From: Epichloe hybrida
Lineage: Eukaryota > Ascomycota > Sordariomycetes > Hypocreales > Clavicipitaceae
Assembly: GCA_019022495.1 (NCBI GenBank)
Contig: JAFEKR010000003.1
Location: forward strand, 2,108,001-2,172,000
Direction: 5' to 3'
Length of the DNA stretch: 64,000 nucleotides
In this document: one piece after another, positions 48,257-58,901 of the stretch
Layout: each line of letters begins with the position of its first letter
How positions within the stretch are numbered: position 1 is the stretch's first letter
Translations under genes and position numbers: made by a program
The notes under the pieces: generated by a model
The model's input: only the letters and a program-made list of their open reading frames with translations
The model's database searches: none
Told to the model about the DNA's origin: nothing

Positions 48257-48907
48257 CCGTCATGTCGTCGTGGCTACGCGCCAGAAGAAAATACTCGGCG
48301 GTTTAGAAACTGCTGTCGGACGATCCCTTGATGACGACGGTGCATGAACGGACTAGCGAGCGCCCGCTTGAAGTTGAATGCGCCGAGTAAGATAAGAGGG
48401 TTTGTAGGTGGGAAAACGTTGGGGAAATTTTGTATCGTATTCGCTCTGAGATGGATAGTTGCACGAGACTGAGAGGATGACAGGAAGTTGTCCATATCTC
48501 GGCGACGGCCACGGCCACGGCTTGCAAATGTCATCACTTTTACGGATTAGTACCATCATACTCCGTACTCATGTTACTCATAGCTTCAATGCTCCACATC
48601 TTATTAATGATGCAAGGAGTGGTTTTCAGCATACCGCTGACATGGTAGCCGAAGATCAGCCGTGGCATGCATAGTCACGAGCTGGGCCCGCCCAACCCAA
48701 GTCAAGCCGCCACCGTCCACAAGAAATTATTGAATAGACGCCGTCTCCGCCACGTCAACGCTCTCTCTCTCTAATCCTTCCCTCACCCTATCCGAACATC
48801 GTCGTCCACCGTCATACGTCCAACTCTCAGCCATCACGTAGGCATCAACAATATTTCCTACATCACAAACACTAACATCCAGCCATCCCTCTGACTTCCT
48901 CGTCACG
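48257..48907. promoter_or_regulatory. Divergent promoter region of vps36 and thp3
   Basis: 650 bp between two divergently transcribed genes. Shows a CTCTCTCTCT run at about 48,762-48,771 and pyrimidine-rich, CATCACA-type leader sequence before the thp3 ATG, as is common in fungal promoters, and one TACTCCGTACTC word at 48559-48570. The several overlapping short frames here are not convincing genes. Confidence 0.5.
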
Positions 48908-50582
48908 ATGCCAGGGTGGTCGGCCGCGCAGCAAGCGGCGCCTGGGCTATCTACTCAGGCACAGCCGACTTCATATAACTACGCACCTAGTAAGTATCAG
49001 CACTGCCCACCGTTTCTCGCCCCCAATGTTCATCTGGCTGACTGCTCTAGATCCTGCGTTTGTTCCTGTTCAAGTTCGTCAGGGCTTTAGTCAGTTTGCC
49101 CCTCCAACACCGCCCTCACATTCAGGCTATGTCCCGCCTATCGGGGCAACCCATTCGCCTATGCCAATCCCAACGCCTCCTTCTATTCAAGCCGACCAGG
49201 CGAAGCCAAAAACCGACTGGCCCGCATCTGTTCGGCGCTATGTTCAACGATCTTTTCTTCCCCAGAATGACGACCCCGCTGTTTCCCGCGCAGAAGTCGA
49301 AGCAAAACTTAAGGAGACAATCGGCGATGCTAAAGAAAACGGCACCTTGTATACCATAGATTGGGATGTTGTCCCACTGCCTCACGCCCTCGTGAAAGCC
49401 GACCGTGACGCATTGCATAAACGTGGTATCCATACCTCTTCATCTCCTGTTCACCTCGCCAACCCTAAGAAAAGAAAATCGTCCGATTTAGCCGATGGTG
49501 TATCAAGCCAGCCATCGTGGCACAATACTAACTCTCGTTCATCTCTCGAGGACCGTGTTTCCTACCCCTCTCCAGATAAACGCTCCTCCTTTGACGACAA
49601 GTCGGCAAAATTAAGTAAGTTTCAAAAAGAAGCAGCCAACAAACGCAAACGTCGCTTTGAGAGCGAGTACAAGGCTGTCTACAGATCACCAAGCCCAACA
49701 CCACCATCGGCCGGGCCGATTGTCGGGACTAGCGAGGTTCTAGAGAAGAGATATCTTCGCCTTACCGCGCCCCCCGTGCCCTCCAATGTACGGCCGGAGC
49801 GAATTTTGCGGCAAACATTGGATCTCCTCAAGAAGAAATGGAGGAAAGAGGGAAACTACTCGTACATTTGTGATCAGTTCAAGTCCATGCGACAGGATTT
49901 GACTGTGCAACACATGAAGAATGATTTTACCGTCTCAGTATACGAGATCCACGCCCGCATCGCTTTGGAGAAAGGAGACATTGGTGAGTATAATCAATGC
50001 CAGACCCAACTGCGTTCCTTGTACGCTTTGGGATTAGAAGGCAATCCTATCGAATTCAAAGCGTATCGTATTCTATACTTTATTCATACTGCAAATCGTA
50101 CCGGTCTCAACGACACGATCGCAGATCTAACCGCAGCAGAAAAGGAGGAGAAACCGATCAAGCACGCTTTGCAGGTACGCTCAGCCTTGGCGTTGGGGAA
50201 TTACCATAGATTCTTCCAACTTTATCTCGACACACCCAACATGGGTGCATATCTCATGGATATGTTTGTCGAGAGAGAGCGCCTTGCAGCACTGTGTAAC
50301 ATTTGCAAGAGGTGAGACAACTCCGTCGTGAACCACTTCTCACTGTCATGTGCTAATTCTGTTTGCAGTTACAAACCAGACCTGAAGCTTCGTTTCATCA
50401 CCGAGGAGCTCGCTTTTGAATCTGATGTCGATGCCGCCCAGTTTATTATAGACCACAATGGCCAGCATCTTCTTGAAGACCGCTCAGATAACATTGTGTT
50501 TCTGAGCGGAAAGGCTGGTCAGCTTTTCGAAGGCGTTCGATCCGAAGCGTTCCGGAAAGTTGACATCAAAGGTCAAATCTAA
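48908..50582 (+). CDS. thp3: SAC3/GANP-family protein, Thp3/LENG8-like
   Basis: Probable homologue of yeast Thp3 (human LENG8), which with Csn12 acts in transcription elongation, splicing and mRNA metabolism in the nucleus. Three exons: 48908-48989, 49051-50311, 50369-50582, with GTAAGT...CTCTAG and GTGAGA...TTGCAG introns of 61 and 57 bp. Product 518 residues. The N-terminus is low-complexity (Ala/Gln/Pro). A conserved WPASVRRYVQRSF segment lies at about 84-96, followed by a Ser/Lys-rich basic linker with KKRK and NKRKRR, possible nuclear localisation signals. The SAC3/GANP/PCI domain runs from about residue 257 to the end, with its signature YICDQFKSMRQDLTVQ at about 299-314. A cytosine-rich leader precedes the ATG. 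The alternative would be another SAC3-domain paralogue; the signature favours Thp3. Confidence 0.9.
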
Positions 50583-53165
50583 CCTTTGACTTTTTTCTTT
50601 ATCGTTCTTCTCTGTTCTCTTCGTTACCCACACTCCCCCTTGCACCATCTTCTTATCCGGCTCGTGGCGTAAATTAAATGCCGCTTCGCTTCGCTTCGCT
50701 TCGTTTCAGCACCGACTTTTTGCATGATGATGACATTGAAGTAAACGTCCATGGTGACGAAATTGGTCGGCCAACGGTGTAGCGATATTGCGACGCAGAG
50801 AACGTTCGTTGCCGGGAGGCAGGCAGCATGTACCGTCACTGGTCAGAGAGTGCTGCCTCCCCATGTCGACGGTTCTGCCGAAGCAAATGATCGAATCAGC
50901 TACTGACACGCCTCCCTTCTGCCGGTTCGCACAAGTCAGAGCGGCCAAACGAGGTCGATGAAACTGGAAGCCCCAGCCGTTGTTGGATTCGGGAGTTGAA
51001 GTACCAGAGGTATGACGGCCACACGTCGCAGGATATGCCGGACGAACTTGGTACTACGAATTGGCGTTCATTGCATGCGGCCATTTCTTAAAAGCGTAAC
51101 TATGGTTATACCCTCAACCTTGGACGTTGGATCATGAAATATGGCGTTGGTTCTGGATAGATGACTAGCTGCGCCGAGATAGAATAGTTCATAGTTTAGC
51201 CTATATCAGCTTTTTGACAGTTAATACACTTATGATGCGCCTGTCTTGATTACCAGAAGTCACGAGGTAAACCAACTACGCCAGCAAAGGCTTCCCTGGC
51301 ATGCCGCCAAGATGGCAATATGAAGGCGTTGTTGGAATGGGCAAGTCCAGAAGCGGCCCGGCGCAGTGGTCGTCAGCAGTGGTCAGCAGTGGTCAGCGGC
51401 CGGGGCCATGTCGTGGGCCAACATCAACTTGGCCGTCACAGCTCATGGACACAACTTGACTCGTGGCAGGAAAGACGGGGATGAAATCCTTCAGCTCATC
51501 AGGTCGTCTCTCCACGGGCCCAGTTGGCCAGCCCGGTACAGTGACAGTGTAGCTGCACAGGCGCAGACTCCTTGCAGGCCAAGTTGCAGCATGGATAATC
51601 CGTACTCGAAAGCGACATGTCATTCAGGGTTTCGGAGAAGTCACAGGGAAAATTAGAGAGGTTGGAAAGAAGTGAAGCTTGTTGGCGGCAAACGAGACAG
51701 CATGCTGCATGGCCCAGCAACTTGCTGTTTCTGGACACGGTCACTCGAGGTCGACTACTGCAACGTCTTTGTCGGAGCCACGGGATTGGATTGGATTGCC
51801 TTGGCGCCCTGGAGGACATGTTCGCCATGGCAACGTCGGGGTTTTTTTTTTTTTTGGTTTTTTTTTTTCGGCGAGTCAACAAAAAAGCTACTGCAGAATT
51901 GCATTGGCTTTTTTTCATATTGATTTGGCATCAGATGCCCGCCCCGCCCAGCCCAGCCCCGCCCAATGCTGCAGGTAGATGGGGATGGGCAACAAGATGA
52001 GCGTGCTCGGTTATTCGGCAGCCATGTACTCCGTACACACATACATGGACGTGCTGTCGACGCGCCTGCAGGACGGCAGGACCATGCACGTCTCCGGGTC
52101 TCTGTTCCGAAAATAATGTACATTGGGCAGTCCAGTTCAGAAAGATGCAAGATGCACGCCGAATTTCTACACGGAGCAAATCCGCAAGTTTTTCTCATGG
52201 CTTGCCAAGCGCCGGCATGACACACGTGCACATACATACATACATACATACATACGGAGTACATGCACCCATGCACATGCACATGCGTGGGTGACAGGTA
52301 CCGGACACCACACACCACCCTTTCTCTTCTTTTTTTTTTTTTTTTTTTTTTTTATCATAATAGATAATATCAAGTAAGAATAAACATGTCCCCCCCACCT
52401 CCTCCTCTTGCAATCTATCCTCTTCACTAACTGCTGTTAGTGCTTCTTCATTCTCCATTCCTCGCGCCGTTCGATCGACGAATTCTCCTCTTCATGCTGC
52501 CGGGCCCCCCCGCGCGCGCGCGCGTGAACAACATCCAACATCCACTGTCTGGCGCACTGTCTGGCGCACTGTCTGGCGTTGGATAAGAATAGGTTAAGCA
52601 CCACAGCCACAGACAGTCTGTATGCATGCAGGCCCTTTCCCTTCAGGCACAGGTTTGGTCTCGTCGAATCGATTTCTCGACGTGGTCAATTCGACTTTGC
52701 GCCAGCTTTCGACGACAAAACGACCCCGCGCCCTATTATTACTGCCCTACCGCCCTATCACCGCCCTACCAACCCCTGCCGCCCTACCGCCCTACCGCCC
52801 TACCGCCCTGCCCTAACAACAACCCCTCTTCTGCTTTGTTGTCGTTGTCCGCTGGCTCGTGGCCCCGGCATCTCCAACAACGTCTCCACATCGACTCCTC
52901 ACGACTTATTAGTAACTCGCGTGGTCAGTCCGCCAGCCAGAAAACGCCAGAATACTAAGCCGAGCGAAGACTGTTGGTCGATTTTCGTCGATTGTCGTCC
53001 ATTTTCTTCGACCAGACAACAGACACCAGACACACCAGACACCACTCCCCCCGCCCCTCTCCCGCGGTCGAACGTCTTGAGTGCTACGACTTGTTGAAAC
53101 CTGCGGTCGCCGACAAGTCCAGGTCGCAGTCGCAGTCGCACTCGCACTTGCTGCACTCGCACAGA
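50583..53165. other. Long intergenic region, upstream of bem1
   Basis: 2.6 kb with no convincing gene. Visible: a CTTCG pentamer run (about 50,682-50,703); T-tracts at 51841-51854 and 51859-51868; a (CATA)n run at 52231-52253 next to TACGGAGTAC; a 24-T tract (52330-52353); a CG dinucleotide run (about 52510-52524); three perfect copies of CACTGTCTGGCG (52543-52578); and CGCCCTAC octamers (about 52,779-52,812). The last 600 bp are C- and CT-rich and probably contain the bem1 promoter and 5' leader. Confidence 0.55.
52543..52578. repeat. 12-bp tandem repeat, three copies
   Basis: CACTGTCTGGCG three times without change, about 590 bp upstream of the bem1 start. Confidence 0.85.
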
Positions 53166-55706
53166 ATGAAGGTATGTTGCCGCTGGGTGCCGCTGAATGT
53201 GGTTTGCTGGCTTGCGCGCAGCCACGCGCATTCGCATTCATCTGCGCGCATGCGTCTGATGGATGCTCTTTGATGCTCTTCCACTTGCTCGTTCCCGTGG
53301 TCCCGTGGTCCCGTGGTCCCGTGGTCGCATATTGTGCTTCCTCGTACTCCCGGGTGCACGATGACGCCTTGCAGATTGCAGCCAATCCCTCACCTCAACC
53401 CCCCAGTCGCTCCTTCCAACTCTTCATCCTCTCTTTGGTGAAAACACGACTTCCCAACCTGCCATTACATACGCAGTAGCAGCAGCAGCAGCAGCACACC
53501 CCGCACCGCACCGCACCTCTGATTCCTTCTTCCCCAAGTGGTGTTTCCTCCACGATGGCCAACGGTCAACACCAGCCCCAGCAACGAAACCACATTCTCC
53601 AAGCATAACCATCTCGCTCAGGACTTTTATCAATTTGCTAATCCTCATGACCCTCATTCAGGCCTTACGTCGGTCCATCAAGGGCGACAAGAAAGAGCAG
53701 CACCACACATCATTAGGGGCCAAGTCTGCCGTTGCCATCATCCCACCCAAAAAGGTCCGTCCGTCTCTGAGTCCCTAGCCGCGCTTCATGCTCTTTTCTC
53801 AAGGAGCTGTGCTCTATGCTCTGTTTTCCTCGATGGATGGAATTGCAAGAATTTCTTGCGAGAAAGGAACCCCGTTCCCAAGTCCTTCTCATTCTCGCCA
53901 ATCACGCGGAATCGCTCCCAAATGAAGCGGAACCTTTGTCGTCGTGATTGTAAAATTGCTGACCAGAATCTTCGTTCTTCAGGTCATCCGAGCCCTGTAC
54001 GACTATGAAGCACAGTCGTCACAAGAATTGAGCTTCTCAAAAGGAGACTTCTTTCACGTCATTGGCCGCGAGAATGACGAGGACTGGTACGAGGCCTGCA
54101 ATCCCGCACTTCCAGATGCTCGAGGCTTGGTTCCCGTTTCGTTCTTCCAGGCTCTAGGCCGTACCGAACGCGACAGCGCACAGTCCGATGGTGGCCGACC
54201 GCCCACCGCCAAGAGCCCCGATCACGACTCCGGCTACAGCGAGCACTCGCCGCACCCCATCGCCACCTCCATGCCCATCAGCCATCGCAGCACAAAATCC
54301 ACCGACATTGATAACAAGATCTTTGCCATTGTCATGTACGATTTCGAGGCTCAGCGGGCAGACGAACTGGGTGCCACGAAGGGGGAGCAGATCATCATCA
54401 TTGCCCAGTCCACCGCCGAATGGTTCGTCGCCAAGCCCATCGCAAGATTGGGTGGTCCTGGACTGATACCCGTCTCATACGTGGAAATTCGCTCTGTCAA
54501 GACCCGAGAAGTTGTTCCCAATGCGCTGGAGGCTGTGCGAAAGGCTGGAGTACCAAGCGTGGAAGAGTGGAAGAAGATGGCTGCCAGTTACAAGAATAGC
54601 AGCATCACGCTGGGCAAATTTGAGGGCGGGGCTGGCCCTGGCCCTGGTGGTCAACAAGGCATAGAGCAGGGCATGGACCGGATGAGCCTTCAAACAGGAC
54701 GCCAAAGTGCCCAAAACGGATCACAGGTACGGACCCTCTCTGCTCTTCCAGCTGCGCTTTTTTTTTTTCGTTCACCGCACAAGGTATAGCCTCGAACAAC
54801 TTTTGTTCCATTCTCTAATCTTCTTGTTGATGATGGTAGCCTCGCGCTGGACAAAACAACAACGTCTCTCAGTCCAATCAGTTCGCCCCCAGTCAGTCTA
54901 CTCCCCAACTCTATGCGCCGACCCGGGCGTGGATCCCGCGCTACTGTTTTGCCGAGGACAAGTATTGGTTTGTCATCGTCGCCGTGCTCGATGATGGGCG
55001 CCATTGGGAGCTGTCTCGGTACTACGAAGACTTTTATGATTTCCAGATTGCTCTACTTACCGAATTCCCCGCCGAAGCTGGAAATGCTGGCGGCCAAAAG
55101 CGGACTCTGCCGTATATGCCAGGGCCAGTCAGCTACGTCACCGATGCCATTACAGAAGGCCGCCTTCACAATCTTGATGCCTACGTCAAGAACCTGCTCA
55201 ATCAGCCCGAGTACATCTCACGATGCAACTTGGTCAAGCAATTCTTTGCGCCTCGTGAGGGAGACTACGAGGTGGATCCGAACGAGACTGAGCAAGAATA
55301 CCGGCTTTCGCAAGGGTCACAACAGTCCGCCGAGTCCCCTGGCAATAATGGCTCGCGCAGTAACTTGAACGGCAATGGCTATGCCGGGCACTCTGCCACG
55401 CCTCGACAAACGAGCAACTCCCAGCAGGGTATGCCAAGCCAACAACAAGGCGGCCAGGCTCCGCAGATGAAGGTCAAGATGTACTTCAATGGCGACTTGA
55501 TAGCTATCCGTGTGCCATCGGCCGCAGACTACCAGCAACTCTGCGATAAAGTTCGAGAGCGACTCAAGATCTCGCAAGACGACCAGTTGCAGCTTTTTTA
55601 CAAGGACGAGCCAACGGGAAACAAGCCTAGCTTGATGAGTGACGGCGATCTCGACTTTGCTTTGCAGCGAAACGAAAAGCTTGTTCTGTACGTCGAAGTT
55701 GTATGA
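53166..55706 (+). CDS. bem1: Bem1/Scd2-like polarity scaffold
   Basis: Scaffold protein that links Cdc42, its exchange factor Cdc24 and PAK kinases at sites of polarised growth; in filamentous fungi it also serves NADPH-oxidase and tip growth. Four exons: 53166-53171, 53662-53754, 53983-54726, 54840-55706, product 569 residues. Exon 1 is only ATGAAG; exon 2 gives ALRRSIKGDKKEQHH. Domains: SH3-1 about 34-90 (ALYDYEAQSSQELSFSKGD), SH3-2 about 145-204 (MYDFEAQRADELGATKGE), PX about 312-417 (WIPRYCFAEDKYWFVIV, ending NLVKQFF), a Gln/Ser/Gly-rich linker, and PB1 about 491-569 with an acidic OPCA motif (YKDEP ... DGDLDFAL) that binds the Cdc24 PB1. The intron 2 donor GTCCGT is non-consensus, but frame and family sequence require a junction there. 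Introns: 490, 228 and 113 bp. The first intron holds a CAG run and four TCCCGTGG copies (53293-53324). Confidence 0.93.
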
Positions 55707-56792
55707 GAGACGACGCCTCGACATGCTGCTTCGGGAGACGATACCGCCAACAATCAAGTCATGATGATGTTTTCTACGATTTACTCGGCCGCTTGGTTTT
55801 TTTCTTCTTTTTTTTTCCAACTTTTCTTCCTTCCCGTTCCATTCCAACAAACATTGGGTACATGATTAGTGGTCCGGAAGACGTACATATTCGAGGCTTA
55901 CCGAGCAGAGCGGCCTACATGCTTGTCGCAGGAGCCTTTGCGCTCTGAGCCCGCTGCCAATCTCTCCTACTGGTCATAAGAGACCGACTCCCTTGTTTTT
56001 TAAGCTTCTTCATGCTGGCAATGACGTCCACGGCCCGACGACGCACAAACCGAGGAACACGTATTCCAGCATTTCTCTCTCTTGACGGGGTTTCTGTGAT
56101 GTTGGTGAAGGAACTAGCATTTTATATTATATCTAAATATTGCGGCTCTAGCCTGGGAAAGGCGTTCTGGTAGTTGACTTTATGTTGTTCCTTTTCATTA
56201 TTCATTTTTCCGTTGTCCCCTGCCCGACCATATCGCGTCAGCTTCTACGCACTTGGCGATTTGATCACGTCATTGAGGTAGATGGCTGGTGCAGAGCGGA
56301 TGGACAAAGACCATGATGGGAATGATGGGAGGAAATACGGTCCAGCCTTTTATTTTTATTTTATTTTTCTTTATCTGGCTGGGGATAAACGAGATGATGC
56401 ACATATATCTACTTTCTTCTTCTTCTTTTCGGAAGACTCAAGAGTGAGACAAGAATGTGTCCCAGGCGAAATAAGCTGGAGGGGCATGAAAAATGTGAAG
56501 CAAGCCGTCCTTCTTGGCATTGAAATCATCGCACATGGCTATAGCGGCGCAACGAGACAAAGTGAGGCATGGGACTGTAAATTGTGAGGAAATGTATCCT
56601 GAGAATTGCAGAAATCAAGTCGCATCTAAATGCAAATGTTTTCAATAAGAGAGACAGGCAGAATAACAGAACGCCAGCCATGCAAAATCATACAAATCGA
56701 TGGGGGGAAAAAAAACCTTCAATGTGAGGAGATTTTTGCCCCATGCTTGTCACCACGCGAAAGCAGACAAGACAAGACAAGTCTCGCAGCAT
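55707..56792. other. Convergent 3' region between bem1 and the next gene
   Basis: 1.1 kb carrying the 3' untranslated parts of two convergent genes. T-rich tracts at about 55,797-55,817. An open frame at 56282-56587 lacks recognisable features. No further gene supported. Confidence 0.5.
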
Positions 56793-57733
56793 CTATTCCA
56801 ACTTGGCCATCAAGTTGCGCCGAATCTTCATGTTGACGACACCGCCCACCCCGAATGCCGGGACGATGCGACATATTCTGGCCACCGAACTGATGATCCA
56901 ATTGGAGCGAACGACGGCAAGGCGATCGCGCCATGATACCGCGGATGGCTGTTGGCCAGGACGATTGTACAAATCCAGTCCAAGGAGATGCAACGGCGTA
57001 GAGAGGAATTGCACGGCCGCCGGAGCCATGAACTGAGCCGTGGTATGGCCCGACACCCGCCTCCTGACTTGGTCAGACAAGCGGGCGTCTATATGGGGCG
57101 CCAGCAAGGGCGGGATGTTGAAGGACGCGAAAACAGTCAGACAGTCGCGCAGAGTGAAGAGTGCGTACGAGGGCAGGGGGATAGCACGGGGGACGGAGCC
57201 CATGGGGCCGAACATGCGGACGAAGGAGCGGTCCTTGTACATGCATAGACCGACGTTGGCGGCGGACGAGGCGACGAACTTGCTGGCGCCGGAGGAGACT
57301 GTCCCGGCGGGCTTGTTGGTGAGGGTCGAGGTGGTGGTGTCGACAAGGTTGGCGGTCAGGTAGGTGCCGCCGTATAGCATCAGTATGAGGGCGCAGGGTC
57401 GTGAGAAGAGCGCTGCGCGAGGTTGGAGGACGAGGTTGCGGAACGAGGACTGGATCGACTCTAGGAGGGAGCTGCGGCCCGAGGCGTTTTCCATGATGGA
57501 TCTGCATCATCATCATCATCATCATCGTGTCCTTGTCAGCCGTGTGTGCGTAATAACTTGTGGGACAGCGAGGCAGCGAGGCAGCGAGGCAACGGGATGG
57601 ATGAGATGGAATGGGAGCGAATACGTACCGGTCAATGATGGAAATGACGGGTGCAACAATGGCACCCGCGCACGCAGCACCAGCCGCATCGACCGCGAGG
57701 CGCCATCCTAGATTCTTGGTGTTACATGTCTGC

Positions 57734-57764
<31 letters not shown>

Positions 57765-57810
57765 TTGCGACGGCAGGGGCCAGGGCGGCAGACTCGGTGG
57801 TCGTTTTCAT
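56793..57810 (-). CDS. Conserved fungal membrane protein, mitochondrial-carrier-like
   Basis: Two exons on the minus strand (57810-57629 and 57501-56793), 296 residues. The join restores ISIIDR-SIMENASGR, which keeps frame and reads smoothly. The protein opens with an Ala/Thr-rich stretch, then a hydrophobic segment (AVDAAGAACAGAIVAPVISIIDR), further hydrophobic stretches (FALILMLYGGTYLTANL, PSYALFTLRDCLTVFASF, TAQFMAPAAVQFLSTPLHLLGLDLYNR) and a basic C-terminus. The P-x-x-x-x-D-R and TPLHLLGLDLYNR segments recall the repeated PX[D/E]XX[K/R] element of mitochondrial carriers, and I have the impression of a widespread uncharacterised Pezizomycotina family, but substrate and location are unknown. 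The intron acceptor is preceded by an ATG-repeat microsatellite instead of a pyrimidine tract. Confidence 0.75.
57505..57526. repeat. CAT trinucleotide run at a splice acceptor
   Basis: About seven CAT units on the plus strand, (ATG)n in the sense of the minus-strand gene, ending directly at the CAG acceptor of its intron. Confidence 0.85.
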
Positions 57811-58823
57811 GACGAGACTGTCGAAGCAATATGTCTGGTCTATGGCGGCATGTTATGATGAAGGACGGACACTCGGAGTTCTGGTTCAATCTTCACGGCG
57901 CCAACTGGTTTCTGTTTCTGATGGTGGCGGAGACAGCTTCTTATCGGTTTGACGGGAGAAGCGCACGCATCTGGTGCAGACACATTGCTTCGCGGTCCCC
58001 TTTCCCCTTTAGAGGTGTGTGACGGATTCGAATTTTCGGTATCAACGGGCGTGGAAGCTTTGGAAATGATGTTTTTGAGAGCGCAGAGCAGGATGCCTTT
58101 TACAGGAAAGGTCGGGTTTAGTTTGATGCTAGGGATCTACGGAGTATCTGCAACATGAAGGGAAAAAAAAAAAAAAAAATGAAGAGGGGAATCGAAATGG
58201 ATGCCGATTGTGGCAGTGTGACAGTGTGGCTGGCTAATAGCTACAGTGGGTTCAGGGAAGAGCCCGAGAGCCCGAGATCGGAGCGCGTCTGGGCCCAGTG
58301 TGGCGTGCATTTCCGGCGGAGCAAACGTGTCGGGTCTTTCAACAACCACCTCAATTTGCAATCATATATTATAGCGTGGGCCAGTAAAACGGAAGTGGTC
58401 AGCCAGGAATCAGGATGCTATATTTTGCCGTCAGCCTCCATAGTGACTCGTAGCTGACTCCATAGAGTCAGTGCAGTCAAAACTAGATTAAGCGATGACG
58501 TTACTGCCTAGTTGATGAGCCCCCCCCCCCCAAAAAAAAAAAAACCAAGCACTTGTTCGCAAGGGCAAGTAAATAGATCTATGCAAAAGTGCTGGGAACA
58601 CAAGGAACTCCTGGGTACAAGGATGAGGTAGGATCGTGAATACACTCTGTGATGACTATTTAATCGGGTCTATCTAAGAAAGAGGAAAAAGAGGCTTAAG
58701 GCAACCACGTGATAAGAGCGGTCGCGATCGCGGCTGCGGTCGGCCCGCGCAGGCACAGGCAGGCCCGCACAATGGTTGCCCGCCCATATTATTATATAAT
58801 AAGCTCGCCTGAAAACTGTTCAA
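57811..58823. other. Intergenic region between two minus-strand genes
   Basis: Promoter of the carrier-like gene on the left, 3' region of the GMC oxidase on the right. Contains an A-run (58168-58179), a C10-12/A12 junction near 58,520-58,543, one TACGGAGTA word and a TGACTC cluster (listed separately). No gene seen. Confidence 0.5.
58444..58470. promoter_or_regulatory. Cluster of three TGACTC (Gcn4/Cpc1-type) sites
   Basis: TGACTC at 58444-58449 and 58455-58460 and its reverse complement GAGTCA at 58465-58470. The last two form an inverted repeat CTGACTC-CATA-GAGTCAG. TGACTC is the half-site core of fungal bZIP regulators of the Gcn4/Cpc1 type. The cluster lies about 640 bp upstream of the carrier-like gene's ATG. 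Function is inference. Confidence 0.4.
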
Positions 58824-58901
58824 TCACTTTCCCTCCCCCCCCCCTCGTATGATGCCATCTGCAATTTTCTCAGCCAATGCATATACCGTTGCAGAGGGAT
58901 G
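58824..58901 (-). other. Former or readthrough C-terminus of the GMC oxidase
   Basis: 25 in-frame codons after the TGA, beginning HPSATVYALAEKIADGI, the conserved C-terminal helix of GMC enzymes including the second active-site His. It then runs into a C10 homopolymer (Gly codons in sense) and ends at a TGA. Confidence 0.65.

Noticed and set aside
52779..52812. Telomere-like repeat
   Set aside because: The CGCCCTAC unit is not the fungal TTAGGG/CCCTAA repeat and lies in a gene-rich region.
51499..53479. Many overlapping frames of 80-190 codons upstream of bem1
   Set aside because: They arise from homopolymers, microsatellites and C-rich repeats, contain low-complexity peptides, and no frame has a domain or a splice-consistent structure.
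56282..56587. 101-codon frame downstream of bem1
   Set aside because: Lies in the probable 3' untranslated region; peptide is Phe-rich low complexity with no recognisable motif.
57073..57810. 245-codon minus-strand frame
   Set aside because: It shares the true start of the carrier-like gene but reads through its intron into another frame; the spliced model is better supported.
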